A DNA stretch of 64,000 nucleotides from Microbacterium sp. LCT-H2 (GTDB taxonomy: Bacteria > Actinomycetota > Actinomycetes > Actinomycetales > Microbacteriaceae): NCBI RefSeq assembly GCF_001866135.1, contig NZ_MODW01000002.1, positions 1-64,000 of the forward strand. The letters are read 5' to 3'. Below are positions 50,609 through 61,081 of this stretch, piece by piece. The notes below the pieces were generated by a model. That model had not been told where the DNA came from. It saw nothing but the letters and a program-made list of their open reading frames with translations, and searched no databases. Made by a program: the position numbers and the translations under genes. How positions within the stretch are numbered: the stretch's first letter is position 1; the number at the start of each line of letters is the position of its first letter.

Positions 50609-51886
50609 GTGGCTACCGTGAACGCGCCGCGCGGCATGCGCGACTTCCTCCCCGCCGACAAGGCCCGCCGTGAGCGGGTGCTCTCCGTCATCCGCGACCG
50701 CTATCGCGCGCACGGATTCGACGAGATCGAGACCCCCGTGGTCGAGGAGTACGACCGGCTGCATGCCGGCATCGGCGGCGACAACGAGAAGCTGTCGTTC
50801 AACATCCTGCGCCGTGGCCTGGATGCGGAGGCCGTCCGCGCCGCCGCCGACGATCCCGCGGAGCTCTCCGACCTCGGCCTGCGCTACGACCTGACGGTGC
50901 CTCTCGCCCGCTTCTACGCGAGCAACAGGGGACAGCTCCCCGGTGTCTTCCGGTCCATCCAGATCGGTCCCGTCTGGCGGGCCGAGCGTCCGCAGAAGGG
51001 GCGCTACCGCCAGTTCGTCCAGTGCGACATCGACATTATCGGCGACGCGTCCGCTCGCGCCGAGGCCGAGCTGCTGGCCGCCTCGCTCGACGCCGTCGAC
51101 GCCCTGGGGCTGGAGGGCGCGAGCGTGCGGATCAACGACCGCCGCGTGCTGGAATGGATGCTGGGGCACTTCGGGTTCACCGAGGATGAGCGCCCGCAGG
51201 TGCTGATCACGATCGACAAGCTCGACAAGATCGGGCCCGAGGGCGTGGCCGCCGAGCTCCGCGAGCGCGGGGCCACGACGACCGCGGTCGACGCGTTCCA
51301 GGCCTTCCTCGGTCGCCCGCAGACCCTCGAGTACCACCCGTTCGGCGACCGCCAGATCCGCAAGGCGCTCCCGGACGACGCACCCGACGAGCTCGTCGCC
51401 CACCTCGTCGGCATCGGCGAGGCGGTCGCGGCGGGCCGCGGGCAGGACGACACCCCGCTCGTGTTCGACCCGTTCCTCGTGCGCGGCATGGGGTATTACA
51501 CGGGGACGATCTTCGAGCTCGCGCACCCGTCGGTGACGTATTCGCTCGGTGGCGGAGGACGGTACGACGGCATGATCGGCCGGTTCCTCCAGCAGGACGT
51601 GCCGGCGGTGGGCTTCTCCCTCGGGTTCGAGCGCCTGGTCGACCTCGTCTCGACGGACCCGGCCACCGCGGCGCAGGCGATCGTGCTCGTCCACGACGCG
51701 GCCGTCCCCGTCGCGGAGCTCGTGGCGCACAAGACGGCCCTCGTCGCGAAGGGGGCGCGTGTCCGCCTCGAACAGCGCACGAAGAACCTCAAGGCGCTGC
51801 TGGAGCGCTCCGCCGCGGACGGCTACACCCACTTCGCGAGCGTGCGCCCCGGCGACGACGAGCTCGAGGTCAAGACGCTGGCCTGA
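50609..51886 (+). CDS. hisS: histidyl-tRNA synthetase
   Basis: A 425-residue class II synthetase. Motif 2 is RAERPQKGRYRQFVQCDIDIIG, histidine motifs are RGMGYYTGTIFE-like and GGGGRYDGMIGRF, and an anticodon-binding domain forms the C-terminus. PRGMRDFLP opens the catalytic domain. GTG at 50609 is six bases after GAAGAT and has no ribosome site. Confidence 0.96.
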   Translation: MATVNAPRGMRDFLPADKARRERVLSVIRDRYRAHGFDEIETPVVEEYDRLHAGIGGDNEKLSFNILRRGLDAEAVRAAADDPAELSDLGLRYDLTVPLARFYASNRGQLPGVFRSIQIGPVWRAERPQKGRYRQFVQCDIDIIGDASARAEAELLAASLDAVDALGLEGASVRINDRRVLEWMLGHFGFTEDERPQVLITIDKLDKIGPEGVAAELRERGATTTAVDAFQAFLGRPQTLEYHPFGDRQIRKALPDDAPDELVAHLVGIGEAVAAGRGQDDTPLVFDPFLVRGMGYYTGTIFELAHPSVTYSLGGGGRYDGMIGRFLQQDVPAVGFSLGFERLVDLVSTDPATAAQAIVLVHDAAVPVAELVAHKTALVAKGARVRLEQRTKNLKALLERSAADGYTHFASVRPGDDELEVKTLA

Positions 51887-51947
51887 GTCGCCCCCGTCGG
51901 GACGAGGCGTTCACCGGACGTTCACGGCGGTCGGCTGGAATCGTGCC

Positions 51948-52751
51948 GTGCGTCGTCTGCCTCTGCTGACCCTGGTCGCGCTCGCCGCCGCGCTCGTCGT
52001 GGGCGCCCGCGCAATCCTCGACCGGCAGGCCGCCGTCGCGCGTCGGCGCATCGGGAAGCCGCTGGGGGAGCAGTCGCTCGACGCGGATCGCGTCTGGCGC
52101 CCGGGGCTCGAGGGCGAGCCGCTCGACCTCCTGCTCCTGGGCGACTCCCTCGCTGCCGGCCTGGGAGCGGCACGGCGGAAGGAGACCCTCGGGGCGCGGC
52201 TCGCGAAGGCGACGGCCCGCCGACTCGGGCGTCCGGTGCGGCTGCGCACCGCCGCGGTCGTGGGCGCGGAGTCGCGGGATCTCGCCGGGCAGCTCTCCCG
52301 CCTCCCCGCGGACTATCGCCCGGACGTCGCCGTGGTCGTGGTCGGCGGCAACGACGTCACCCACCGCCTTCCGGCAGCGGAGTCGGCCCGCCACCTGCGC
52401 GAGGCCATCGTCCGCCTGCAGGCTCGCGGTGCCCGCGTCGTCGTCGGCACCTGCCCCGACCTCGGCGCCCTGCGCGCGGTGCCGCAGCCCCTGCGCCGCA
52501 TCGCCTCCGGTCTGTCGCGACGGCTGGCCGAGGTGCAGGCGGAGGCCGCGGACCGCGAAGGAGCGGAGACGGTGGACCTGCGGCGGGCTGTCGGCCCGAT
52601 GTTCTTCGACGAGCCGGAGGAGATGTTCAGCCTCGACCGCTTCCATCCGAGCGCCCTCGGCTACCGCCGCACCGCGGAGGCGCTGCTGCCGGCCGTCGAG
52701 CGGGCCGCCCTGGTCGCGCTCAGCTCTCGGCGTTCTCCGGCGCCGCGCTGA
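51948..52751 (+). CDS. SGNH/GDSL-family hydrolase, membrane anchored or secreted
   Basis: A 267-residue hydrolase. A hydrophobic N-terminal segment (residues ~4-21) serves as signal or anchor. Block I GDSLAAG gives Ser67; block III is GGND; block V DRFHPSA gives the Asp-His pair. Likely an extracytoplasmic esterase. Leaderless GTG, six bases after TGGAAT. Its 3' end overlaps the convergent VOC gene by 32 bases. Confidence 0.82.
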   Translation: MRRLPLLTLVALAAALVVGARAILDRQAAVARRRIGKPLGEQSLDADRVWRPGLEGEPLDLLLLGDSLAAGLGAARRKETLGARLAKATARRLGRPVRLRTAAVVGAESRDLAGQLSRLPADYRPDVAVVVVGGNDVTHRLPAAESARHLREAIVRLQARGARVVVGTCPDLGALRAVPQPLRRIASGLSRRLAEVQAEAADREGAETVDLRRAVGPMFFDEPEEMFSLDRFHPSALGYRRTAEALLPAVERAALVALSSRRSPAPR

Positions 52752-53247
52752 ACGAGGCCGCCCACTCCGCGACCCGTCGTGCGCTCTCCTCGTCGGAGAG
52801 ATCCTCCACGCGGGTCATGATCGACCACCGCACGCCGAACGGGTCGCGGATGCTGGCGTAGCGGTCGCCGGAGACGAACACGGACGGCGCCTCGCGAACG
52901 GTCGCCCCCGCCGCGACGGCGCGCGCGACCACGGCGTCCACGTCGGGCACGTACAGGCCCATCGAGTAGCAGTCGTCGTCGCCGGAAGGCGCGGGCACGA
53001 GGTGATACTCGGGGCTGGGCTCGCCGAGCTGGAGCCGTCCGAGTCCGAAGTCGAGGTCGGCATGCGCGACGACACCGCCGAACTCCGTGACGTCGACCAC
53101 GCGGGCGCCGAAGACGTCCCGGTAGAACTCGACGGCACGGGCGGCGTCGGGGATCGCGAGGAAGGGGGTGAGCGAGGTCGCGCTGTGCGGGCGGCCGTCG
53201 GTCGTGTGCGCGCCGGTCACGCCGGCCGGAGGTGTCTGTTCGGTCAT
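52720..53247 (-). CDS. VOC-family (glyoxalase/bleomycin-resistance-like) protein
   Basis: A 175-residue single VOC domain: FLAIPDAARAVEFYRDVFGA opens it, and DPFGVRWSIM closes it, as in the PhnB/YdhG-like branch. One metal-site His is likely in VVAHADLDFG. Function could be small-molecule resistance or modification. ATG is six bases after TACCGT. Convergent overlap with the SGNH gene. Confidence 0.82.
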   Translation of the reverse strand: MTEQTPPAGVTGAHTTDGRPHSATSLTPFLAIPDAARAVEFYRDVFGARVVDVTEFGGVVAHADLDFGLGRLQLGEPSPEYHLVPAPSGDDDCYSMGLYVPDVDAVVARAVAAGATVREAPSVFVSGDRYASIRDPFGVRWSIMTRVEDLSDEESARRVAEWAASFSAAPENAES

Positions 53248-53342
53248 GCGGCCACGGTAGACGGGGGAGGGCGCCCGGCGCTTGAAGATCCGCGACACGC
53301 CCTCGGGGCCGTGGCGTCGGTGGCGCGTCCTACGCTGGGGCC

Positions 53343-54122
53343 ATGGTCGACCGGACGCGCGGAGTGCTCTATCCCGCGCGGCTGCCCTCGTTCCATCGGC
53401 TGCCCCCGCCCGCAGAGGCCGCCGCGCTCGTCTCCTGGTTCTGGATCCCGGAGTGGAGCCTTCCGGAGGGCGAGGTGTCGCGGCAGGAGATCGTCTCGTA
53501 TCCGGCCGTCAACCTCGTCGTCGCCCCGGAGGGCGTGTCGATCTCGGGCGCCACGACCCGCGCGTCGACGAGGGAGCTGCGGGGTGCGGGCTGGGCCGTC
53601 GGCGCGCTGCTGCGCCCTGCCGCCGTCCCCGCGCTCACCGACGCCGCAGCGCAGCTCGTCGACGCGGAGCGCTCCTTCGACGCCCCCGATCTGCACGCGG
53701 CGGTGACGACGGCGATGCGGCCCGCAGACGGGCGACGGGAGCGCGCCGTCACGGTCTTCGCCGCGTGGCTGTCGCAGCGGGTCGGACCGGTGAGCGCGGC
53801 GGGGCGGCAGGCGAACGTGATGCTCGACGTCCTCCTGGGGGAGCGGGCGGCGCTGACGCCGGAGGAGGCGGCGACCCGACTCGCGCTCTCGGTGCGCACG
53901 CTGCAGCGGCTCACGCACCGCACCGTCGGGCTCTCGCCGGGTGCCATCATCCGCCGCCGCCGGCTGCAGGAGGCGGCGCAGCGCCTCCGCGAGGAGCCGG
54001 CGACGGACCTGACGGCGCTCGCCGCCGCGTTGGGGTACGCCGACCACGCCCATCTCACGCGCGATTTCGCGGCCGTCCTCGGTCTGCCGCCGCGGGACTA
54101 TCGCACCAGGGTCTCCGGCTGA
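53343..54122 (+). CDS. AraC-family transcriptional regulator
   Basis: A 259-residue regulator: an N-terminal DUF6597-like sensor domain (VSWFWIPEW, VSYPAVNLVV) and a C-terminal double HTH (EEAATRLALSVRTLQRLTHRTVGLSPGAIIRRRRL; DLTALAAALGYADHAHLTRDFA). Divergent from the VOC gene with only about 95 bases between them, so it may regulate that gene. ATG is six bases after TACGCT. Confidence 0.87.
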   Translation: MVDRTRGVLYPARLPSFHRLPPPAEAAALVSWFWIPEWSLPEGEVSRQEIVSYPAVNLVVAPEGVSISGATTRASTRELRGAGWAVGALLRPAAVPALTDAAAQLVDAERSFDAPDLHAAVTTAMRPADGRRERAVTVFAAWLSQRVGPVSAAGRQANVMLDVLLGERAALTPEEAATRLALSVRTLQRLTHRTVGLSPGAIIRRRRLQEAAQRLREEPATDLTALAAALGYADHAHLTRDFAAVLGLPPRDYRTRVSG

Positions 54123-54127
54123 GGCGA

Positions 54128-55363
54128 TCAGGCGCGCTGCTGCTGCCGTCGTATCCGCAGCGCCCGACCAGCGACCCCGAGCAGCACGACGCCCATGCCG
54201 ACCAGCGAGGCGAGGGCGGGAAGGGTACTCACGAGCACGAGACAGCCCAGGGCGCCGCCCACCTGCAGTGCCCGGGGGTATCGTCGGGCCGCGCCGCGCT
54301 GGCGGAAGGCGGCGGCGTTCGCGATGAGGTAGTACAGCAGCACGCCGAAGGACGAGAACCCGATCACCTCTCGGAGATCCCCGACGAGCACGAGTGCGAT
54401 CACGATGACCGCGAGGGCGATCTCGGCGCGGCGCGGCACCTGATGGCGCTCGTCGATTCGCGCGAGGAACCGTGGGAGATCGCTCTCTCGCGCCATGGCG
54501 AGGGTCGTGCGCCCGATGCCGGTGAGCAGGGCGAGCAGTGCGCCGAGGGACGCGGCGGCCGCGGCGATCCGCACGACGGGGGCGAACGCGGACCAGCCGG
54601 CGGCGGTGAGGACGTCGGCCAGGGGTGCGGCCGCTCCGCTGACGGCGCCGCCGAGCACGAGGAGCACGACGACGCCGACGAGCGCGTAGACGACGACGGC
54701 ACCGCCGAGGGCGAGCACGATGGCGCGCGGGATCGTGCGCGCGGGGTCCACCACCTCCTCGCCCATGGTCGCGATCCGGGCGTAGCCGGCGAAGGCGAAG
54801 AACAGCAGTCCGGCGCCCTGGAGCACGCCGTACACGGTCGTGTCGGGGAGGGGCGCGGGGGAGGCGGTCGGCGCGGCGCCGAGGCCGACCGCGACCACGA
54901 CCGAGAGGCCGAGCAGCGAGCAGGTCACGAGGATCCGGGTCGCCAGCGCCGTCCGTGTCACACCCAGGCAGTTCACGACTGCGAGCGCGGCGACGGCGAT
55001 CACGGCGACCGGGGTCTGCCACCCCGCGGGAGCGGCGTAGGCGGCGAAGGTCATGGCCATGGCGGCGCAGCTCGCGACCTTGCCGATCACGAAGCTCCAG
55101 CCGGCGACGAAGCCCCACCACGGTCCGATCTCCGCTCGCGCATAGGCGTACGTGCCACCGGCGACGGGGTGGACGGCCGCGAGCTGTGCGGAGGCGGTGG
55201 CGTTGGCGTAGGCGACCGCGGCGGCGATGACGAGGGCGACGAGCGTCGCGTTCCCGGCGACGTCGACGGCCGGACCCCAGACCGCGAACACGCCGGCGCC
55301 GATCATCGATCCGAGGCCGATGGCGACGGCATCCGGCAGCGTCAGGCGGCGGGCGAGGGGCAT
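54128..55363 (-). CDS. APC-superfamily amino acid permease
   Basis: A 411-residue transporter with about 12 segments. GLGSMIGAGVFAVWGP is the substrate-binding first helix; GGTYAYARAEIGPWWGFVAGW and FFAFAGYARIATMGEEVVDPARTIPRAI are further APC blocks. It most likely imports an amino acid or polyamine. ATG six bases after GACGAT. It ends five bases from the convergent AraC gene. Confidence 0.87.
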   Translation of the reverse strand: MPLARRLTLPDAVAIGLGSMIGAGVFAVWGPAVDVAGNATLVALVIAAAVAYANATASAQLAAVHPVAGGTYAYARAEIGPWWGFVAGWSFVIGKVASCAAMAMTFAAYAAPAGWQTPVAVIAVAALAVVNCLGVTRTALATRILVTCSLLGLSVVVAVGLGAAPTASPAPLPDTTVYGVLQGAGLLFFAFAGYARIATMGEEVVDPARTIPRAIVLALGGAVVVYALVGVVVLLVLGGAVSGAAAPLADVLTAAGWSAFAPVVRIAAAAASLGALLALLTGIGRTTLAMARESDLPRFLARIDERHQVPRRAEIALAVIVIALVLVGDLREVIGFSSFGVLLYYLIANAAAFRQRGAARRYPRALQVGGALGCLVLVSTLPALASLVGMGVVLLGVAGRALRIRRQQQRA

Positions 55364-55404
55364 CCGGTCATCGTCCCACGCCGGGGTGAACGGCCGGTGA
55401 CGCG

Positions 55405-55875
55405 TCAGCCGCGGGACGCGGTGACGCGCTTCTTCTCGCGGATGTAGACCTCGCGGCGCACGGTCGCCACGACGTCCCCGTCACGATCGGTGATGACGGT
55501 CTCGAACCACTCCAGCACCTTCGCGCCGCCGTGGGCGCGCTGCCGGAGCTCCTCCGCCTTCTCCCGCGTCACCTCGAACTCCGCGGTCAGCACCCCGCGA
55601 CCCGGCTTGAGGAACTCGATCTCGCCACGGGTGTCCCACACGACGTAGTCCCGCCCGAGCTGGTGCATGACGAGCATGAAGAAGTACGGGTCGGTCATCG
55701 CCGACATCGACCCCCCGAACGCCGTCTTGACGTAGTTGCGGGTGAGGAGGTTCACATGCAGCTCCACGGTCGCGTGGGTCCAGTCGTCGCTGAACCGGCG
55801 GACGCGGATGCCGCTGCACAGGTTGGGGATCCAGAGGCTCATGCCGAGGGCGAGGCGGCGGGGCGTGATGCGCAT
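55405..55875 (-). CDS. DUF4442 hotdog-fold thioesterase-like protein
   Basis: A 156-residue protein of the tetrameric acyl-CoA thioesterase (DUF4442) family. LLTRNYVKTAFGGSMSAMTDPYFFML is the characteristic helix region, followed by four beta strands. No substrate can be assigned. ATG six bases after CACACT. Confidence 0.8.
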   Translation of the reverse strand: MRITPRRLALGMSLWIPNLCSGIRVRRFSDDWTHATVELHVNLLTRNYVKTAFGGSMSAMTDPYFFMLVMHQLGRDYVVWDTRGEIEFLKPGRGVLTAEFEVTREKAEELRQRAHGGAKVLEWFETVITDRDGDVVATVRREVYIREKKRVTASRG

Positions 55876-55924
55876 GAGGTCAGTGTGGAGGATGCGCCGA
55901 GTCCCCGCGAAGACGTCTGGAGGG

Positions 55925-55960
55925 TTGGTACAGTTGTTCTAGTTCACCTAGAATAACTAG
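55925..55960 (+). promoter_or_regulatory. promoter and nested palindromes of the GntR operon
   Basis: TTGGTA (55925-55930), 18 bases, TAGAAT (55949-55954). Inverted repeat TTCTAG-N5-CTAGAA (55937-55953) overlaps a second one, CTAGTT-N10-AACTAG, so the GntR protein probably represses its own operon here. Confidence 0.65.
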
Positions 55961-55974
55961 GGAAGGGAGGCGTC

Positions 55975-56382
55975 ATGCTCATCCGCGTCGATGTCGACAG
56001 CCCGCACGCGCTCTACGACCAGGTCGCCGCCTCGGTGCGCGCCGACATCCTTTCCGGAGCCCTCGCGCCGGGCGACCGTCTGCCGGCCGCCCGCGACGTG
56101 GCCGCCGCGCTCGACATCAATCAGCACACCGTGCTGCACGCCTACCAGCGCCTCCGCGACGAGGGCCTGGTCGACCTCCGACGGGGGAGGGGCGCCCTGG
56201 TCGCGGCCTCCGCCGCGCCGCTCGCCGAGCTCGCGCACGAGATCGACGGGCTGATCCGGCGGGCCGCCGCTTTGGGCGTCTCCGCCGAGACCCTCGCCGG
56301 GATCGTCCGCACGCACCGCGCAGAAGCCGAACCTCTCACCCCCGCCGCGACTCCCCAGGAGGCCTCCCATGACGACGCCTGA
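55975..56382 (+). CDS. GntR-family regulator, YtrA type
   Basis: A 135-residue regulator with an N-terminal winged HTH (LYDQVAASVRADILSGALAPGDRLPAARDVAAALDINQHTV in sections) and a short helical tail (residues ~75-120) as in YtrA proteins, which respond to cell-wall antibiotics or control transporter genes. AGGGAGG precedes ATG. It overlaps the next gene by 14 bases. Confidence 0.88.
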   Translation: MLIRVDVDSPHALYDQVAASVRADILSGALAPGDRLPAARDVAAALDINQHTVLHAYQRLRDEGLVDLRRGRGALVAASAAPLAELAHEIDGLIRRAAALGVSAETLAGIVRTHRAEAEPLTPAATPQEASHDDA

Positions 56383-57424
56383 CCCCACCCGCACCCCGCC
56401 GGCCACCCTGCGCCGCGCACGACGGGCCTTCGTCCTCGTGGCGCTCGTCCTCCCGGTGCTCATCGTCGCGATCTCCGCTCTCGTGCTCACGGCCTGGCTC
56501 CCGTCGTTCCCCGTCGACGTCGCGATCCACTGGGGCGTCGACGGGGCGGACGGGTTCGGCCCGGCCGCCACGTACCTCTGGGTGCTCCTCGGCGTCGGTC
56601 TCGGCATCCCGACGCTCCTGGCCGTCACGACGCTGATCGCCGTCGGGGCGCACTGGGGCGCGACCGCCCGTCTCCTCGGAGCGACGGCGGCCGGCATGTC
56701 GGCGTTCGCGGGCGTGATCTGCCTGGGTTCCCTCGCGATCCAGCGCGACCTCCCGCCCTCCGGTGAGGTCCCGGGCATCGCGGGGGTGATGGCGCTGGCC
56801 TTCGCGGCTCTCCTGGGGGTGGGCGCGATGGCGTGGTTCGTGCAGCCGCGCGTGCAGTCGGTGCCCGGTGCCGCTCTCGAGCCGCGCCACGACGTGCGGG
56901 TCGGTCAGGGCGAGCGGGTCGTCTGGGTGGGCACGACGACCATGCCCACCGGCGCGCTCGTCTTCCTCCTGCTCGTGCTGCTCGGGCTCGTGGCGCTCGC
57001 CGTGACGATGCTCGTCACGGGCACCCCGCTGGCCTGGGTCTCGGGCCTGGTCGCCCTCGTCGTCGGGTTCGCGCTGGCGGCGACCGCCTCGTTCCGGGTG
57101 CGCGTCACGCCGGACGGCATCGACGCCCGTGCCGTGATCGGGTGGCCGCGGAAGACCATCCCGGTGGCGGAGATCGAGTCGGCCAGGGCCGTGCGCATCT
57201 CGCCCTTCGGGGAGTTCGGCGGCTGGGGGTGGCGTCTCGCTCCGGACGGCCGCAGCGGGATCGTGATGCGGCAGGGTCCGGCGATCGAGGTGCATCGCCG
57301 CGACCACGGACCGTTCGTCATCACGATCGACGGGGCGGAGGAAGCAGCAGCGCTCCTGCAGGCCTACGTGGACCGATCCGCGGGGTCGGCGCCCTCCGGA
57401 GGAACGGAGAGGACGGCACGATGA
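56369..57424 (+). CDS. DUF1648-type integral membrane protein
   Basis: A 351-residue membrane protein. The first loop FPVDVAIHWGVDGADGFGP is the DUF1648 signature. Six or so segments are followed by a C-terminal soluble PH-like region (VRVTPDGIDARAVIGWPRKTIPVAEIE). Proteins of this sort accompany GntR/YtrA regulators. It overlaps both neighbours. Biochemical role unknown. Confidence 0.82.
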   Translation: MTTPDPTRTPPATLRRARRAFVLVALVLPVLIVAISALVLTAWLPSFPVDVAIHWGVDGADGFGPAATYLWVLLGVGLGIPTLLAVTTLIAVGAHWGATARLLGATAAGMSAFAGVICLGSLAIQRDLPPSGEVPGIAGVMALAFAALLGVGAMAWFVQPRVQSVPGAALEPRHDVRVGQGERVVWVGTTTMPTGALVFLLLVLLGLVALAVTMLVTGTPLAWVSGLVALVVGFALAATASFRVRVTPDGIDARAVIGWPRKTIPVAEIESARAVRISPFGEFGGWGWRLAPDGRSGIVMRQGPAIEVHRRDHGPFVITIDGAEEAAALLQAYVDRSAGSAPSGGTERTAR

Positions 57425-58389
57425 GCGCTCTGACGCCGACCCGCGTGCCCTGGCGCGCGGTCCTCATCTTCACCCTCACGGCCTGCGGGCTCGCGGCCCT
57501 CGTCTGCCTGCCCCTGTGGCTCGGCGACGGCCTCGCCGAACCCTTCGCGGGAGCGCTCCTCCCGGTGATGATGTTCACGCCCGCAGCCGCGGTGCTCGTC
57601 GTCACGCTCACCACGGGCGTACCGGAGAAGGGCAGCCGGGCGCGGTTCCTCGGGCTGTGGCCGCTGCGGCCCGCGAAGCGCGTCGTCGGGCTGCTGATCG
57701 CGGCCTGGCTCGTGCCGCCGGTGCTCGTCGCCCTCGGCGTCCTCCTCGCGGCCGCTTTCGGGTGGGTGCGGCTCGACCTCACCTTCTCGGCCTTCGCTGA
57801 TCAGCTCGCCCAGGCGCTTCCCCCGGGGACGCCGGTACCGCCGGTCGGCGTGGTCGTGTTCGCACAGCTCGCCGCGATCCCGGTCGGGGCGCTGGTGAAC
57901 AGCGTGCTCGCCTTCGGCGAGGAGCTCGGCTGGCGCGGCTGGCTGCTCCCGGCGCTGCGTCCGCTCGGCACCTGGCCGGCGCTCCTGCTCAGCGGGGCGA
58001 TCTGGGGACTGTGGCACAGCCCCGTCATCCTCCTCGGCTACAACTTCGGCCGGACGGATGTCACCGGCGTGCTGTTCATGATCGGCGGCTGCGTGGCGTG
58101 GGGGCTGCTGTTCGGTTGGCTGCGGCTGCGCTCCGGCTCGCTCTGGCCGGCGGTCGTCGCGCACGGGGCCCTCAACGCCGCCGCGGGCCTGGTCCTGGTC
58201 GTCGCCGCCATGCAGCCCGACCTCGCCCTCGCCGGACCGCTCGGCGTCGCCGGCTGGATCGTCGCCGCCGTCGTGGCCCTCGTCCTCACCCTCACCGGGC
58301 AGTTCCGCCGGCAGCCGGAGCTCGCCGCGCCGCGCACCCCGCCGGCACCGCCGACGCTTGACGCCCGGCCGGAGCCGGGGGTTGGCTGA
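57421..58389 (+). CDS. CPBP-family intramembrane metalloprotease
   Basis: A 322-residue membrane protein with the CPBP (Abi) motifs: FGEELGWRGWLLPAL supplies the paired Glu and Arg, and IWGLWHSPVIL supplies a His. Relatives process prenylated proteins or act in bacteriocin immunity. ATGA overlap with the DUF1648 gene places it in the GntR operon. Confidence 0.88.
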   Translation: MSALTPTRVPWRAVLIFTLTACGLAALVCLPLWLGDGLAEPFAGALLPVMMFTPAAAVLVVTLTTGVPEKGSRARFLGLWPLRPAKRVVGLLIAAWLVPPVLVALGVLLAAAFGWVRLDLTFSAFADQLAQALPPGTPVPPVGVVVFAQLAAIPVGALVNSVLAFGEELGWRGWLLPALRPLGTWPALLLSGAIWGLWHSPVILLGYNFGRTDVTGVLFMIGGCVAWGLLFGWLRLRSGSLWPAVVAHGALNAAAGLVLVVAAMQPDLALAGPLGVAGWIVAAVVALVLTLTGQFRRQPELAAPRTPPAPPTLDARPEPGVG

Positions 58390-58393
58390 GCAC

Positions 58394-59053
58394 ATGGAAT
58401 CCACTCCCGCCGCCTGGGCCCGCGCCGACACCTTCCTCGCCGACATGCTCGTGGGCACGGATCCGGCTCTGGAGCACGCGCTGGAAGCGCAGCGGGCGGC
58501 GGGGCTGCCCGAGATCGAGGTCGCCCCGGTCGCGGGGAAGCTGCTGAACCTCCTCGTGCGGATGAGCGGCGCGCGCCGCGTGCTGGAGATCGGCACCCTC
58601 GGCGGCTACTCGACGATCTGGATGGCGCGCGCCGTCGGTCCCGACGGGCAGGTGGTGACGATCGAGGCGGAGGCCGACAACGCCGCCGTCGCCCGTGCGA
58701 GCATCGACGCCGCCGGGGTGGGGGACCGGGTGGACATCCGCGTCGGCCGAGGAGCCGATGTGCTCCCGACGCTCGTCGGCGGCTTCGACCTCGTCTTCAT
58801 CGACGCCGACAAGGAGTCCAACACCGTGTACCTGGACTGGGCCGCGAAGCTCGGTCACCCCGGCACCGTGGTCGTGCTCGACAACATCGGCCGCGACGGC
58901 GAGATCGTCCGCGACGACTCGACGGACCCGAAGGTGAACGGCACGCGCGCGGGGCTGCGCATGCTGGGGGAGGACCCGCGCTTCGACGCCACGGCGTTGC
59001 AGACCGTCGGTGTCAAGGGATGGGACGGCGTCGCGCTCGCCCTCGTCGTCTGA
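58394..59053 (+). CDS. O-methyltransferase, class I SAM-dependent
   Basis: A 219-residue catechol/caffeoyl-CoA-type O-methyltransferase. SAM loop VLEIGTLGGYSTIWMA, acidic EAEADN, metal-site DLVFIDADKESN and VVVLDNIGRDG follow the family order. Starts four bases after the CPBP stop; ATG at 58394 is preferred over a TTG at 58358. Substrate unknown. Confidence 0.88.
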   Translation: MESTPAAWARADTFLADMLVGTDPALEHALEAQRAAGLPEIEVAPVAGKLLNLLVRMSGARRVLEIGTLGGYSTIWMARAVGPDGQVVTIEAEADNAAVARASIDAAGVGDRVDIRVGRGADVLPTLVGGFDLVFIDADKESNTVYLDWAAKLGHPGTVVVLDNIGRDGEIVRDDSTDPKVNGTRAGLRMLGEDPRFDATALQTVGVKGWDGVALALVV

Positions 59054-59078
59054 CTCCGGCGCCCCGCCCCGCCGGGGA

Positions 59079-60421
<1,343 letters not shown>

Positions 60422-60497
60422 GCGCCCGCGACAGCAACGACGCCGCATCCGCGGCATGACCGCGCCGCCCGGCGGCGACAGAGACGAAGGAGGAGCC

Positions 60498-61034
60498 GTG
60501 GCACGACGACCGGCTCCTCCTTCGTCGTCTCCCGGGTCCGCCGCGCCGCGCCGCGCCGCGTCGACATCGCGGCAGCCGCGGGGTGACGCGACGGCCGCCC
60601 CTCGCGTGGACGTGCGCGAGTGGGCATCGGGCATCCGGCTCTCCGCCTTCTCGGTGATCATGCTCTCCCTCGTCGTGCTGGGAGCCTGGGTGCTCGTGCC
60701 CACGCTCGGCACCTTCATCGACCAGCGGCAGAAGATCGCGGCGCTGGAGCAGTCCGTGCAGGTGAGCGAGGACGAGATCGCGGCGCTGACCGCGGAGCGC
60801 GAACGGTGGGAAGACCCTGCGTACATCACCACGCAGGCCCGTGAGCGCCTCTACTACGTGAAGCCGGGCGAGGTCGTGTATCTGATCGACAACGACCTCG
60901 ATCCGTCCACCCTCCCGCGCGAGCAGGAGCCGGTGAGCGACACCCTCGAGGAGAAGCCCGCCGACTGGATGCCGCAGCTGCTGCGCACCCTCGTGTCCGC
61001 AGGCTTGAGCGACACGGCCGCCGCCCCCGGCTGA
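60498..61034 (+). CDS. septum formation initiator, FtsB/DivIC-like
   Basis: A 178-residue single-pass membrane protein. After a Pro/Ala/Arg-rich cytoplasmic tail, a membrane segment (LSAFSVIMLSLVVLGAWVL) precedes an extracytoplasmic coiled coil (KIAALEQSVQVSEDEIAALTAERERW) and YVKPGE, the FtsB/DivIC signature. GTG at 60498 follows AAGGAGGAG; an ATG at 60456 lacks such a site. It should act with FtsL and FtsQ in division. Confidence 0.87.
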   Translation: MARRPAPPSSSPGSAAPRRAASTSRQPRGDATAAPRVDVREWASGIRLSAFSVIMLSLVVLGAWVLVPTLGTFIDQRQKIAALEQSVQVSEDEIAALTAERERWEDPAYITTQARERLYYVKPGEVVYLIDNDLDPSTLPREQEPVSDTLEEKPADWMPQLLRTLVSAGLSDTAAAPG

Positions 61035-61081
61035 ACGCTCGTTCCGAGCATCCTCCCGGACGGCTCCCCTACGCTGGTGGG

